A stretch of DNA of 64,000 bases, taken from UBA4744 sp963717135 (GTDB taxonomy: Bacteria > Actinomycetota > Acidimicrobiia > Spongiisociales > UBA4744). The position numbers and the translations under genes were made by a program. The DNA lies in contig CAVQVN010000003.1 in NCBI GenBank assembly GCA_963717135.1, positions 310,001-374,000 on the forward strand. Reading direction: 5' to 3'. This document shows, piece after piece, positions 17,023 to 25,146 of the stretch (positions within the stretch are counted from its first letter, which is position 1; the number at the start of each line of letters is the position of its first letter). The notes below the pieces were generated by a model. That model was given only the letters and a program-made list of their open reading frames with translations. It did not search any database and was not told the origin of the DNA.

Positions 17023-17907
17023 GTGCTGGCGCTGGAACACGTGGGATCGGGTAAGGTCCGTGAGATCTACCGCATCGACGACGACCGCCTGCTGTTCGTC
17101 GCCACCGACCGCATCTCCGCCTACGACGTCATCCTCGCTGATCCGATCCCGGACAAAGGTCGGGTGCTCACCGGCTTGTCTTTGCATTGGTTCGAGTACC
17201 TGAACACGCCCCATCACATGCTCGGTGTCGACCTGGGAACCGTTGACGGTATCACCCACGAACAACGCTTGGACCTGACCGGCAGAGCAATGGTCGTCCG
17301 CCGGGCCGAGGTTGTTCCGGTCGAATGTGTGGTGCGCGGCTACCTCTACGGGTCTTCGTGGCGGGAATACCACGACGGGGGCGGACCCACCACCGAGCAC
17401 CTCCCGGGTGGACTGCAGATGGCGGACCGGTTGCCGATGCCGATCTTCACTCCGGCCACCAAAGCAGTCTCCGGTCACGACGAGAACCTGACGGAAGCCC
17501 AGGCGAGAGCCCAACTCGGTAACGCCCTGTACGACGAGTTGAAGAGCCGATCGATCGATATCTATCTCCGGGCTTCCGAGTATGCCGCCCAACGAGGAGT
17601 CATCCTCGCCGACACGAAGTTCGAGTTCGGATTCGCCGACGGCGAACTGCTCCTCATCGACGAGGTGCTGACGGCCGACTCGTCCCGCTACTGGCCGGCC
17701 GATCAATGGGAGCCGGGACGGCCGGTTCCTTCATTCGACAAGCAATACGTCCGCGACTGGCTCGATTCGACCGGGTGGGACCACTCTCCTCCGGCCCCCA
17801 GACTTCCCGCCGAGGTCATTGCCGGAACCAGGGCAAGGTATGTGGAAGCCTATGAGCGAATCGCCGGGAAACCGTTTGCCGAGTACCTGAAAGGAAGCAA
17901 CGGTTGA
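17023..17907 (+). CDS. purC: SAICAR synthetase
   Basis: PurC joins CAIR and aspartate with ATP to make SAICAR, step 7 of IMP synthesis. The 294-residue protein begins at GTG 17023 and shows the family landmarks in order: GSGKVREIYRID (ATP loop, residues 8-19), LLFVATDRISAYDVI, the CVVRGYLYGSSWREY segment, PIFTPATKA, and LIDEVLTADSSRYW near residue 210-223. Length is that of the longer, yeast-like monomeric class. No strong ribosome site is visible before the GTG. It starts the cluster purC-purS-purQ-purL in which each gene overlaps the next by a few bases. Confidence 0.95.
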   Translation: MLALEHVGSGKVREIYRIDDDRLLFVATDRISAYDVILADPIPDKGRVLTGLSLHWFEYLNTPHHMLGVDLGTVDGITHEQRLDLTGRAMVVRRAEVVPVECVVRGYLYGSSWREYHDGGGPTTEHLPGGLQMADRLPMPIFTPATKAVSGHDENLTEAQARAQLGNALYDELKSRSIDIYLRASEYAAQRGVILADTKFEFGFADGELLLIDEVLTADSSRYWPADQWEPGRPVPSFDKQYVRDWLDSTGWDHSPPAPRLPAEVIAGTRARYVEAYERIAGKPFAEYLKGSNG

Positions 17908-18146
17908 AGGTCACGGTTCACATTCACCGACGGCCGGATATTGCCGACCCGCAAGGGACCACCGTCAGGCGCGCTTTGCGTGATCTCGGTTTTGCAGGCG
18001 TCGAGAAAGTCCGGATCAATAGGACCATCGAACTCGAGGTGGAAGGTACCGATCCCTCCGCTATCGAGACCGAGGTCCGCGCGATGTGCGACAGGCTTCT
18101 GGCCAATCCGGTGATGGAAGACTTCGAGGTGGTGGTCGAAGGGTGA
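17904..18146 (+). CDS. purS: FGAM synthase subunit PurS
   Basis: PurS is the small bridging subunit that lets the glutaminase PurQ feed ammonia to PurL in the three-subunit FGAM synthase. The 80-residue product shows the family layout: a beta strand at the start (MKVTVHIHRRPDIADPQG), then TVRRALRDLGF, VRINRTIELEVEG and a C-terminal helix ending in NPVMEDFEV. The start is a TTG that overlaps the purC stop (TTGA), with AAGGAAG just upstream. Its own stop overlaps the purQ GTG in the same way. Confidence 0.95.
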   Translation: MKVTVHIHRRPDIADPQGTTVRRALRDLGFAGVEKVRINRTIELEVEGTDPSAIETEVRAMCDRLLANPVMEDFEVVVEG

Positions 18147-18841
18147 AAGCCGCGGTGGTCGTTTTCCCGGGGACCAACTGCGAGCAGGACGCCGTCTACG
18201 CACTCGCCGCGGTCGGGGTAGAAGCCGAACTCGTTTGGCATCGTGAAACCGATCTCAGTGAGTTCGCCGGAGTGGTTCTACCGGGCGGTTTCGCCCACGG
18301 TGACTATCTACGGACCGGAGCGATCGCTCGATTCTCACCGGTCATGGTTGAAGTCGAACGTCTGTCCGAGGGCGGCGCCCCGGTGCTCGGAATCTGCAAC
18401 GGTTTCCAAATCCTCTGCGAAGCCGGACTGCTGCCGGGTGTCCTCCTTCAAAACGCCGGGCTCCGGTTCATCTGCCGGCCGGTCCATCTCGTGGTCACCT
18501 CCACCGATTCGGTCCTGACCCGGGCCTCCCGGATCGGCCAGGTCCTGCAGATTCCCCTCAATTCGTACGAAGGCAATTACACCGCCGACCCGGCCACTTT
18601 TGCGGAACTGGAACTCAACGACCAGATCGTGTTGCGGTATTCGGAGGGAAACGGGGAAGTGACCTCCGAGGCCAACCCGAACGGTTCGCTCGGCAACGCC
18701 GCCGGAATCGCCAACCGGTCCGGCAACGTGGCCGGGCTGATGCCTCACCCGGAACGGGCCGTCGAGAAGGTGCTGGGGTCGTCGGATGGCCGGGTTTTGC
18801 TGGAATCGTTCGCGGCGAGCATGAGCGCGGCGTATGACTGA
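18143..18841 (+). CDS. purQ: FGAM synthase glutaminase subunit PurQ
   Basis: PurQ hydrolyses glutamine to supply ammonia to PurL. The 232-residue protein begins at GTG 18143 (GTGA overlap with purS) and shows VVFPGTNCEQD at residues 4-14, the oxyanion region LPGGFAHGDYLRTGAI, the nucleophile motif GICNGFQILCEAGLLPG with the catalytic Cys at about residue 86, and the triad His in LMPHPERAVE. This is the small PurQ of the PurSQL system rather than the fused large PurL of proteobacteria. Its stop lies inside the purL start region (ATGACTGA). Confidence 0.96.
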   Translation: MKAAVVVFPGTNCEQDAVYALAAVGVEAELVWHRETDLSEFAGVVLPGGFAHGDYLRTGAIARFSPVMVEVERLSEGGAPVLGICNGFQILCEAGLLPGVLLQNAGLRFICRPVHLVVTSTDSVLTRASRIGQVLQIPLNSYEGNYTADPATFAELELNDQIVLRYSEGNGEVTSEANPNGSLGNAAGIANRSGNVAGLMPHPERAVEKVLGSSDGRVLLESFAASMSAAYD

Positions 18842-21008
18842 GGAGACTGCACTTCACCGGGCACTCGGGATGACCGACGACGAATACGAGGCAGTCTGTC
18901 GAATCCTCGGTCGGCCGCCGCGAGATGCAGAAGTCGCCATGTACTCGGTGATGTGGTCCGAACATTGTTCCTACAAGTCATCTCGACCCCACCTGAAGCG
19001 ATTCCCCGTTGAGGCGCCGTGGGTCGTGGTCGGTCCCGGAGAGAACGCCGGGGTCATCGACCTCGGCGACGGCTGGCTGGCGGCCTTCCGGATCGAGTCG
19101 CACAACCACCCCTCGTTTGTTGAGCCCTATCAGGGGGCCGCCACCGGCGTCGGCGGAATCCTGCGGGACGTCTTCACTATGGGCGCCCGGCCAATCGCAG
19201 TGTGGAATCAGATCCGGTTCGGTTCGCTCGACGATCCCCACAATCGCTACCTGTTCGCCGGAGTAGTGGCGGGGATCGCCGGGTACGGCAACGCGGTGGG
19301 CGTCCCGACGGTGGGTGGCGAAGTGTCCTTTGAGGATTGTTACGCCGGCAACCCACTCGTCAATGTGATGGCACTGGGAATCCTCCGGCGAGAGCAACTC
19401 GTGCTGGCCGAATCGGGAGGCGCCGGTACCGAAGCCGTCCTGCTGGGATCGGCTACCGGAAGGGACGGGATCGGCGGCGCCTCCGTCCTCGCCTCGGCCG
19501 GCTTCGATGAAGCCAGCGCAACCAAACGTCCTTCGGTTCAAGTCGGCGATCCCTTCGAAGAGAAGAAGCTCATCGAAGCTTGCCTGGAACTCTACGAACG
19601 CGGATTGGTGGTCGGAATCCAGGACCTGGGGGCGGCCGGTCTGTCCTGCGCCACTTCTGAACCCGCCGCCAACGCCGGGATGGGGATGCAGGTCGATTTG
19701 GGGCGGGTACATGTTCGCGAGGCGGGTATGACCCCGGCAGAACTGCTGATGTCCGAATCTCAGGAGCGCATGATGGCTTTTGTCGCCCCCGCCGACGTCG
19801 ATGACGTGCTGGCCGTGGCCGCCAAATGGGAGATCGAAGCGTCCCGCATCGGAATGGTGACTCGAGGCGGCACCCTGCGGGTCCTGGAGGACGGCCGCCC
19901 GGTCGCGGAAGTGCCGGCCGTTTCGCTGTCTCGAGGCGCCCCCGTCTACAACCGGCCGCTTCGCCGGCCCGACTGGCTGGATGACCTTTGGGCAAATGAA
20001 TCCCAGATTGACGAGTCAGATGTGACCGAAGCCCTGCTGCAGCTGCTCGACGAACCTTCCTTGGCCGATCCCGCCTGGGTCTACGAGCAATATGACCACA
20101 TGCTGTTTCTGAACACCGTCCTCGGCCCAGGACACGACGGCACTTTGCTTCGTATCAAGGGAACCAGCAAGGCATTGGCCGGAACCACCGACGGAAACGG
20201 GCGACGCTGCTTCCTGGACCCACGAAGGGGCGCCGCCCGCCTGGTCTACGAGGCGGCCCTCAACGTGGCCGTGACCGGGGCGCACCCCAAGGCCGTGGTC
20301 GATAATCTCAACTTCGGCAATCCGGAGAACCCCGAAGTGATGTGGCAGTTCGCCGAAACAGTCGACGGCATCTCCGAGGCCTGCCGGACACTGAGCATTC
20401 CCGTAGTAGGCGGCAATGTTTCGTTCTACAACGAGACGGGCGGTGTCGATATCTATCCCACTCCGATCGTCGGCTTGATCGGCCTGGCCGACCCATACCC
20501 GGAACGTCCCCCTCGGCTCGACCGCGCGGCAACCGGAATGGACATCTGGTTGCTGGGTCCCGACACGTCGGAGGACCTGGCGGGAAGCGCCTATCAGAAG
20601 GTGGTGACCGGAAGCATCGCCGGTCGACCGACGGCCGCCGACCCGGACATGGGCCCCCGGACCACCGACCTGGCAACTCGACTAGCTGTCGATGAGGTCG
20701 CTCCGGTTCTTCATGATCTCTCGGAGGGTGGCCTGGCGATGGCGGTGGCGAAGGTGTGCATCCTTTCGAGTGTGGGCGCCCGGATAGATTGGCGCGGACA
20801 TTGGTTCGCCGAGGACCCGCATCGTTTGATTGCTGCGGCTCTCCCCGAACAATCCGATCGCATCATGATGATGGCCGGGGAAGCAGGAGTTCCGGCGCGT
20901 CGGATCGGATCCTTCGAAGGAAAGGAGATCCGCCTGGGAAGGGCCGTTTTGGGTGTCGATAAAGCCACTGCGGTGTGGCGCAACGCCCTCCCCCGGCGGA
21001 TGGGATAG
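18834..21008 (+). CDS. purL: FGAM synthase large subunit PurL
   Basis: PurL converts FGAR to FGAM with ATP and ammonia. The 724-residue length is that of the small-type PurL that works with PurS and PurQ. Landmarks include VMWSEHCSYKSSRPHLK with the catalytic His near residue 43, FRIESHNHPSFVEPYQGAAT, GGILRDVFTMGARPIA, the internal duplicate of the AIR-synthase fold in the second half with GTTDGNGR and FGNPENPE, and HDLSEGGLA near the end. It overlaps purQ by eight bases. It ends the first pur block; purF and purM resume 560 bases further on. Confidence 0.96.
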   Translation: MTEETALHRALGMTDDEYEAVCRILGRPPRDAEVAMYSVMWSEHCSYKSSRPHLKRFPVEAPWVVVGPGENAGVIDLGDGWLAAFRIESHNHPSFVEPYQGAATGVGGILRDVFTMGARPIAVWNQIRFGSLDDPHNRYLFAGVVAGIAGYGNAVGVPTVGGEVSFEDCYAGNPLVNVMALGILRREQLVLAESGGAGTEAVLLGSATGRDGIGGASVLASAGFDEASATKRPSVQVGDPFEEKKLIEACLELYERGLVVGIQDLGAAGLSCATSEPAANAGMGMQVDLGRVHVREAGMTPAELLMSESQERMMAFVAPADVDDVLAVAAKWEIEASRIGMVTRGGTLRVLEDGRPVAEVPAVSLSRGAPVYNRPLRRPDWLDDLWANESQIDESDVTEALLQLLDEPSLADPAWVYEQYDHMLFLNTVLGPGHDGTLLRIKGTSKALAGTTDGNGRRCFLDPRRGAARLVYEAALNVAVTGAHPKAVVDNLNFGNPENPEVMWQFAETVDGISEACRTLSIPVVGGNVSFYNETGGVDIYPTPIVGLIGLADPYPERPPRLDRAATGMDIWLLGPDTSEDLAGSAYQKVVTGSIAGRPTAADPDMGPRTTDLATRLAVDEVAPVLHDLSEGGLAMAVAKVCILSSVGARIDWRGHWFAEDPHRLIAAALPEQSDRIMMMAGEAGVPARRIGSFEGKEIRLGRAVLGVDKATAVWRNALPRRMG

Positions 21009-21023
21009 ACGAGCAGCGAGCTC

Positions 21024-21275
21024 TTAGGAGACGCCGGAGGCGGAAGCGGCCACTACTGCGATGGCAAGCAGCAGCAGTCCGACCACGACGATCGCCGCTA
21101 TCGCCCGGGGGCCCAACCCGGTCGATTGATCTGGTTGGGTTTCGCCGACCGTCGTGGGGCGAAGGAGTCGTCTCTCTGGTTTCTCTTTCTCGCGATAGAG
21201 CGTCGCTCCGCAACGCGGGCAAACCTCGCCGTCGGCGGGCGCGTCACAGCGGAAGCAGTAGCCGGCCTTGGTCAT
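21024..21275 (-). CDS. Small zinc-ribbon protein with C-terminal membrane helix
   Basis: The 83-residue product (from ATG 21275; a TTG at 21287 is an alternative) has a zinc ribbon CFRC...CPRC in its first 25 residues, a polar linker, and one C-terminal membrane helix (IAAIVVVGLLLLAIAVVAASA). It would be anchored with the ribbon in the cytoplasm. The ribbon-then-helix design resembles the N-terminal part of the large propeller protein at 14536-16929. It is read against the pur genes, lying between purL and purF, with its end 15 bases from the purL stop. Function is unknown. Confidence 0.65.
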   Translation of the reverse strand: MTKAGYCFRCDAPADGEVCPRCGATLYREKEKPERRLLRPTTVGETQPDQSTGLGPRAIAAIVVVGLLLLAIAVVAASASGVS

Positions 21276-21352
21276 TACAGACGCCAACGGGGCACGACCT
21301 CAGTTAAGTCGTTTCCCGTTTCTCGTTTCATGTTTCCGGTGGCGTTGTGCGT

Positions 21353-21494
21353 CCCTCCCTGCAAGGGAGGGGCAGGCTCGACCGAAGGGAGAGACAGGGG
21401 AGGGTCGGGCGTTGCCGAGAGGCCGCGCGGCGGCGCTTGACCCCCATCCCCCTCGCTCCGCTCGGGTACTTCCCCCTTCCAGGGGGAAGCCACT
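21353..21494. repeat. Composite hairpin-rich dispersed repeat, copy 1
   Basis: This ~142-base element has a partner at 38916-39060. It carries three inverted repeats: CCCTCCCT/AGGGAGGG at 21353-21371, a short CTCGCTCCGCTCG palindrome near 21451, and CTTCCCCC/GGGGGAAG at 21469-21489. The right half (GCTTGACCCCCATCCCCCTCG and onward) is nearly identical in the two copies. It is followed within six bases by a 7-bp period array. No coding capacity is apparent. Confidence 0.8.
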
Positions 21495-21499
21495 ACCTC

Positions 21500-21541
21500 G
21501 TCGCTCGCCGCTCGAGGCTCGCAGCTCGTGGCTCGCCCGCT
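21500..21541. repeat. 7-bp period array, 6 units
   Basis: Six heptamers GTCGCTC, GCCGCTC, GAGGCTC, GCAGCTC, GTGGCTC and GCCCGCT stand in perfect phase directly after the composite repeat and 24 bases before the purF start. The consensus is GNNGCTC, the reverse complement of the GAGCNNC type seen elsewhere. Confidence 0.75.
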
Positions 21542-21564
21542 CAATCCGCCTACAATCCGGCGCC

Positions 21565-23007
21565 TTGGAGCGAGACTCGACTACCTCCAGTTTTTCCGAT
21601 GCCTCCAGGCCCGGCGAGGCCTGTGGAGTGTTTGGCGTCTACGCCCCCGAAACCGACGCGGCCCATCTCATCTCTTTCGGGTTGCTCGCCCTGCAGCACC
21701 GGGGACAAGAAAGTGCCGGGATCGCGGTCTCCGACGGTGAAACCGTGACCGTCTCCAAGGACATGGGTCTGGTCAGCCAGATCTTCGACGAAAAGTCACT
21801 GGCCGGATTGCCCGGTCATCTGGGTATCGGACATACCCGCTACTCGACGACAGGTTCAACGACGTGGGACAACGCTCAACCCGCCTTTCGCCAGGTGGGA
21901 TACACCGGTCTGGCACTGGGCCACAACGGCAACCTCACCAATACGGTCGAGCTCGCCGAACGCCTGGGCCCGCAAGCCGGCTCCAGCGACTCCGAGCTGA
22001 TGTTGCAGGCCATCGCCGGAGAAATCCAGGACGAGCGGGCGGACGGCCGCCAGCTGGAAAGAGCCCTTCTGAAGGCCCTCCCCCTCTTTGCAGGCGCCTT
22101 CTCCCTGGTCGTGATGGATCAAGGGCACGTCATCGGAGTACGTGACCCGCACGGATTTCGGCCGTTGTCGATCGGACGGTTGCAGGCGGGTGGATGGGTG
22201 CTCGCCTCGGAAACAGCCGCTCTTGACCTGGTCGGAGCCACTTTTGTCCGGGACGTCGAACCGGGAGAGATGGTGGTCATCGATGCTTCCGGCCTGCGCA
22301 GCTTCAAACCGTTCCCTCCCGCCCAACCCCGCCTCTGCGTCTTCGAGTTCGTGTATTTCGCCAGACCGGACAGTCGGCTATACGGTCTGAACATCCATGC
22401 GGCCCGCCAGGCGATGGGCCGCACTCTCGCCACCGAGGCGCCTGTGGTCGCCGACGTGGTGGTACCCGTGCCCGAGTCGGGAATCCCGGCCGCTCAAGGT
22501 TATTCGGCTGCCAGCGGGGTCCCCTACGCCGACGGACTTGTCAAGAACCGTTATGTAGGTCGAACCTTCATCGAGCCGAGCCAGATGTTGCGCGATCGGG
22601 GCATACGACTGAAACTGAACCCCATCCCCTCCACTCTTGAAGGCATGAGAGTCGTGCTGGTCGATGACTCCATCGTCCGCGGCTCAACCACCCGTCAGCT
22701 GGTGGCGATGGTGCGGGAAGCGGGAGCGAAAGAGATCCACCTGCGAATCTCCTCGCCTCCATACCGGTGGCCGTGCTTCTACGGCATGGACACCGCCGAC
22801 CGGTCCAAGCTGTTGGCCGCCCACCAGACCGTTGAGGAGATCAGCACTTTTCTGGCATGCGACTCGCTGGCCTACCTATCCCTGGAGGGATTGCTCTCGG
22901 CAGCCGGGGCCGCCCAGGACGGATTCTGCACGGCCTGCCTGAGCGGGGATTACCCCACCCGCCTCCCAACCAACGGCCACAAACTCGCTCTCGAAGGAGA
23001 ACGGTGA
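21565..23007 (+). CDS. purF: Amidophosphoribosyltransferase
   Basis: PurF makes phosphoribosylamine from PRPP and glutamine, the first step of IMP synthesis. From TTG 21565 the protein is 480 residues with a 19-residue propeptide before the catalytic Cys of EACGVFGVYAP, as expected for the class that is processed to expose an N-terminal Cys. Other landmarks are LLALQHRGQESAG, GIGHTRYSTTGS, the PRPP loop VVLVDDSIVRGSTTRQL, and Cys residues in WPCFYGMD and GFCTACLSGDYP that in this class ligate an iron-sulfur cluster. The frame is open much further upstream, but that stretch is repeat sequence, so the TTG close to the propeptide is preferred. Its stop overlaps the purM start (TGATG). Confidence 0.95.
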   Translation: MERDSTTSSFSDASRPGEACGVFGVYAPETDAAHLISFGLLALQHRGQESAGIAVSDGETVTVSKDMGLVSQIFDEKSLAGLPGHLGIGHTRYSTTGSTTWDNAQPAFRQVGYTGLALGHNGNLTNTVELAERLGPQAGSSDSELMLQAIAGEIQDERADGRQLERALLKALPLFAGAFSLVVMDQGHVIGVRDPHGFRPLSIGRLQAGGWVLASETAALDLVGATFVRDVEPGEMVVIDASGLRSFKPFPPAQPRLCVFEFVYFARPDSRLYGLNIHAARQAMGRTLATEAPVVADVVVPVPESGIPAAQGYSAASGVPYADGLVKNRYVGRTFIEPSQMLRDRGIRLKLNPIPSTLEGMRVVLVDDSIVRGSTTRQLVAMVREAGAKEIHLRISSPPYRWPCFYGMDTADRSKLLAAHQTVEEISTFLACDSLAYLSLEGLLSAAGAAQDGFCTACLSGDYPTRLPTNGHKLALEGER

Positions 23008-24014
23008 TGCCGACCTACCGACAGTCGGGCGTCGACCTCGACGCCGCCGACCGCTTTGTATCGCGAATCGCGCCGGCGGTAAAGGGAACCTGGGATGATC
23101 GGGTCGTGGGGGGGTTTGGTGGTTTCGCAGCCGGGATCCGGGTTCCCGCCGGCTACCAGCACCCGGTGCTCATGATGAGTACCGATGGGGTGGGCACCAA
23201 GATCGAACTGGCCCGATCGACCAATCGTTTCGGGGGACTCGGATTCGATCTGGTGGCGATGTGCGTCGACGATCTCGCCGCGGTGGGAGCCCGTCCGCTG
23301 GCTTTCACCGACTATCTAGCGGTCGGGTCGCTCCAACCAGAACGGGAGCAAGCACTCATCGAATCAATAGCAGCCGCCTGCCTGGCCGCCGGTTGTGCGC
23401 TATTGGGCGGCGAAACGGCCGAGCATCCCGGAGTCATGGACATCGACGCGTTTGATCTGGCCGGGGCTGCGCTCGGAATTGTCGAAGAAGGAGAAGAGAT
23501 CACCGGCGCCGCCATCCAATTGGGGGATCTCGTCCTCGGCCTCGAGAGCCCCAACCTCCGGTCGAACGGCTTCTCGCTGGTTCGTGCCGCGCTCGGCGAC
23601 ATCGATCTCGAATCCTCACTCGACGGGCAAAGGTCCATCGCCGAAGCACTACTCGAGCCTTCGGTTATCTATGCGCCGGCGGTGCTCGAGGCAGTAGCAA
23701 CCGGGCAAGTGCGGGGTTTGGCCCACATCACCGGTGGAGCCCTTCCCGGCAACCTTCCCCGCGTTCTGCCGGCCGGGTATGGAATAACCATCGACCGGAG
23801 CTCTTGGACCGTGCCATCCGTGTTCCGCTACGTGCAGGAAAAGGGGTCAATCGCCGAAGAAGAAATGTTTCGCACGTTCAACATGGGGATCGGATTCACA
23901 GCGGTGGTCTCACCCTCCGGCGCGGACGAGGTGCAGGCCGCCCTGGCCGCCCACGGCCACCAAAGCCTGGCGATTGGAGAGGTGGTCACCGGTCAAGGAG
24001 TCCGATTCGTCTGA
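23007..24014 (+). CDS. purM: AIR synthase (FGAM cyclo-ligase)
   Basis: PurM closes the imidazole ring of FGAM to give AIR. The 335-residue protein begins at ATG 23007, with AAGGAGAA just upstream and a one-base overlap with the purF stop. Landmarks are YRQSGVDLDAAD at the N-terminus, LMMSTDGVGTKIELA with the ATP-binding Asp, DDLAAVGARPLAFTDYLAVG, LLGGETAEHPGVM, LESPNLRSNGFSLVR, and HITGGALPGNLPRVLP. Length is normal. It is the last pur gene here. Confidence 0.96.
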   Translation: MPTYRQSGVDLDAADRFVSRIAPAVKGTWDDRVVGGFGGFAAGIRVPAGYQHPVLMMSTDGVGTKIELARSTNRFGGLGFDLVAMCVDDLAAVGARPLAFTDYLAVGSLQPEREQALIESIAAACLAAGCALLGGETAEHPGVMDIDAFDLAGAALGIVEEGEEITGAAIQLGDLVLGLESPNLRSNGFSLVRAALGDIDLESSLDGQRSIAEALLEPSVIYAPAVLEAVATGQVRGLAHITGGALPGNLPRVLPAGYGITIDRSSWTVPSVFRYVQEKGSIAEEEMFRTFNMGIGFTAVVSPSGADEVQAALAAHGHQSLAIGEVVTGQGVRFV

Positions 24015-24021
24015 GTTTCTC

Positions 24022-25062
24022 ATGGCCAACCACCGTCTTCTGACCCTCCTGCTGTCCATTGCCCTGGCCGCCGTGTCTTGCGGTGAATCGGATCATCACA
24101 ATCACGTCGGTCTTGAGATACCCGAGGGCGAGCCCATCCCCACCGTCGAACTTGCGGCCACCGAGGATCTCGTGTCGGGCTGGAACCTGCGGCTGATTAC
24201 GACCAATTTCGAGTTTGCGCCACATCGAGCCGGCCGGGAGGTTGTCCTCGGCGAAGGCCACGCCCACCTTTACGTCGACGGCGAAAAGCGGGACCGCCTC
24301 TACGGCCCCTGGTACCACCTGGGAGACCTGACCCCCGGCCGCCACTCCATCGAGGTAACCCTCAACAGCAACGACCACGCCGCCTACCAGGTGGGCGGGA
24401 AGACCATCAGCGCTGAAACAACCATTGAGGTTGTAGAACGCGCCCACGTCCACAACGGCGACGCCGTGCTGGAGGCCGAGCCGGACATGTCTGTGGCACT
24501 TCGTATCGAGGATGATCCGGTCGGTGGGTGGAACCTCTTCCTCGATATTTCCGGGTTCACGTGGGCACCCGAACATGCCGGGCTGGCAACCGTAGCCGGA
24601 GAAGGGCACGCCCATCTCTCCATTGATGGTCAGAAGGTCGGGCGAATCTACGGCCCGGCCGTCTACCTGGCCGCCCTCAACCCCGGTCGCCACACCGTCA
24701 CGGTCAGCTTGCACGGCAACAACCACGCTGCATATCAATCGAGCGGTATACCGGTGGCCGCCACGACCTCGATCGAAGCAACCGGAGCGCCGGACAGACC
24801 CGACCACATCATCGCGATCGACGTTCGTCTGGGTGAACTAGTCGGAGGGGTCCAACGATTCGAAGTCTCACAAGGCGACTTGATCGAAATCACCGTGAGA
24901 ACCGACACCGCGGAGTCGATTCACGTCCACGGCTACGACCTCACTACCGCCATTGGAGCCGGTCGGCAGGGAGTTGTCGCCTTCATTGCGACCATCCGGG
25001 GGGTATTCGAGATCGAACTCGAGCAGAGCGGCCTTCTCGTCGCGGAACTCACGGTCCGCTGA
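24022..25062 (+). CDS. His-rich lipoprotein with duplicated domain and cupredoxin-like C-terminus
   Basis: The 346-residue product has a lipoprotein signal ending at AAVSC (Cys20), then a short His patch (DHHNH). Two copies of a ~100-residue unit follow (about 41-140 and 152-255); both contain a WNL strand, GEGHAHL, an R-x-YGP motif, LNPGRHT or LTPGRHS, and a N(D/N)HAAYQ segment, so each copy supplies at least three aligned His residues. The last ~85 residues (EVSQGDLIEITVRTDTAESIHVHGYDL) look like a cupredoxin-type fold with HVHG. This pattern suggests an extracellular copper-binding protein, but that is inference. It starts eight bases after purM and may share its transcript; the next gene is a convergent cytochrome. 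Confidence 0.65.
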   Translation: MANHRLLTLLLSIALAAVSCGESDHHNHVGLEIPEGEPIPTVELAATEDLVSGWNLRLITTNFEFAPHRAGREVVLGEGHAHLYVDGEKRDRLYGPWYHLGDLTPGRHSIEVTLNSNDHAAYQVGGKTISAETTIEVVERAHVHNGDAVLEAEPDMSVALRIEDDPVGGWNLFLDISGFTWAPEHAGLATVAGEGHAHLSIDGQKVGRIYGPAVYLAALNPGRHTVTVSLHGNNHAAYQSSGIPVAATTSIEATGAPDRPDHIIAIDVRLGELVGGVQRFEVSQGDLIEITVRTDTAESIHVHGYDLTTAIGAGRQGVVAFIATIRGVFEIELEQSGLLVAELTVR

Positions 25063-25146
25063 ATCACTCCTCGCCCGGGTGAAGGCCAATCGGTCGCGGC
25101 AGCAAGTCCCCGGTTTCGGGAACTCGATCCAGTATCTCTCCGCGAT

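Noticed and set aside
21268..21564. Long N-terminal extension of PurF
   Set aside because: The open frame runs through a dispersed repeat and heptads; PurF needs only a short propeptide before the catalytic Cys, so TTG 21565 is used.
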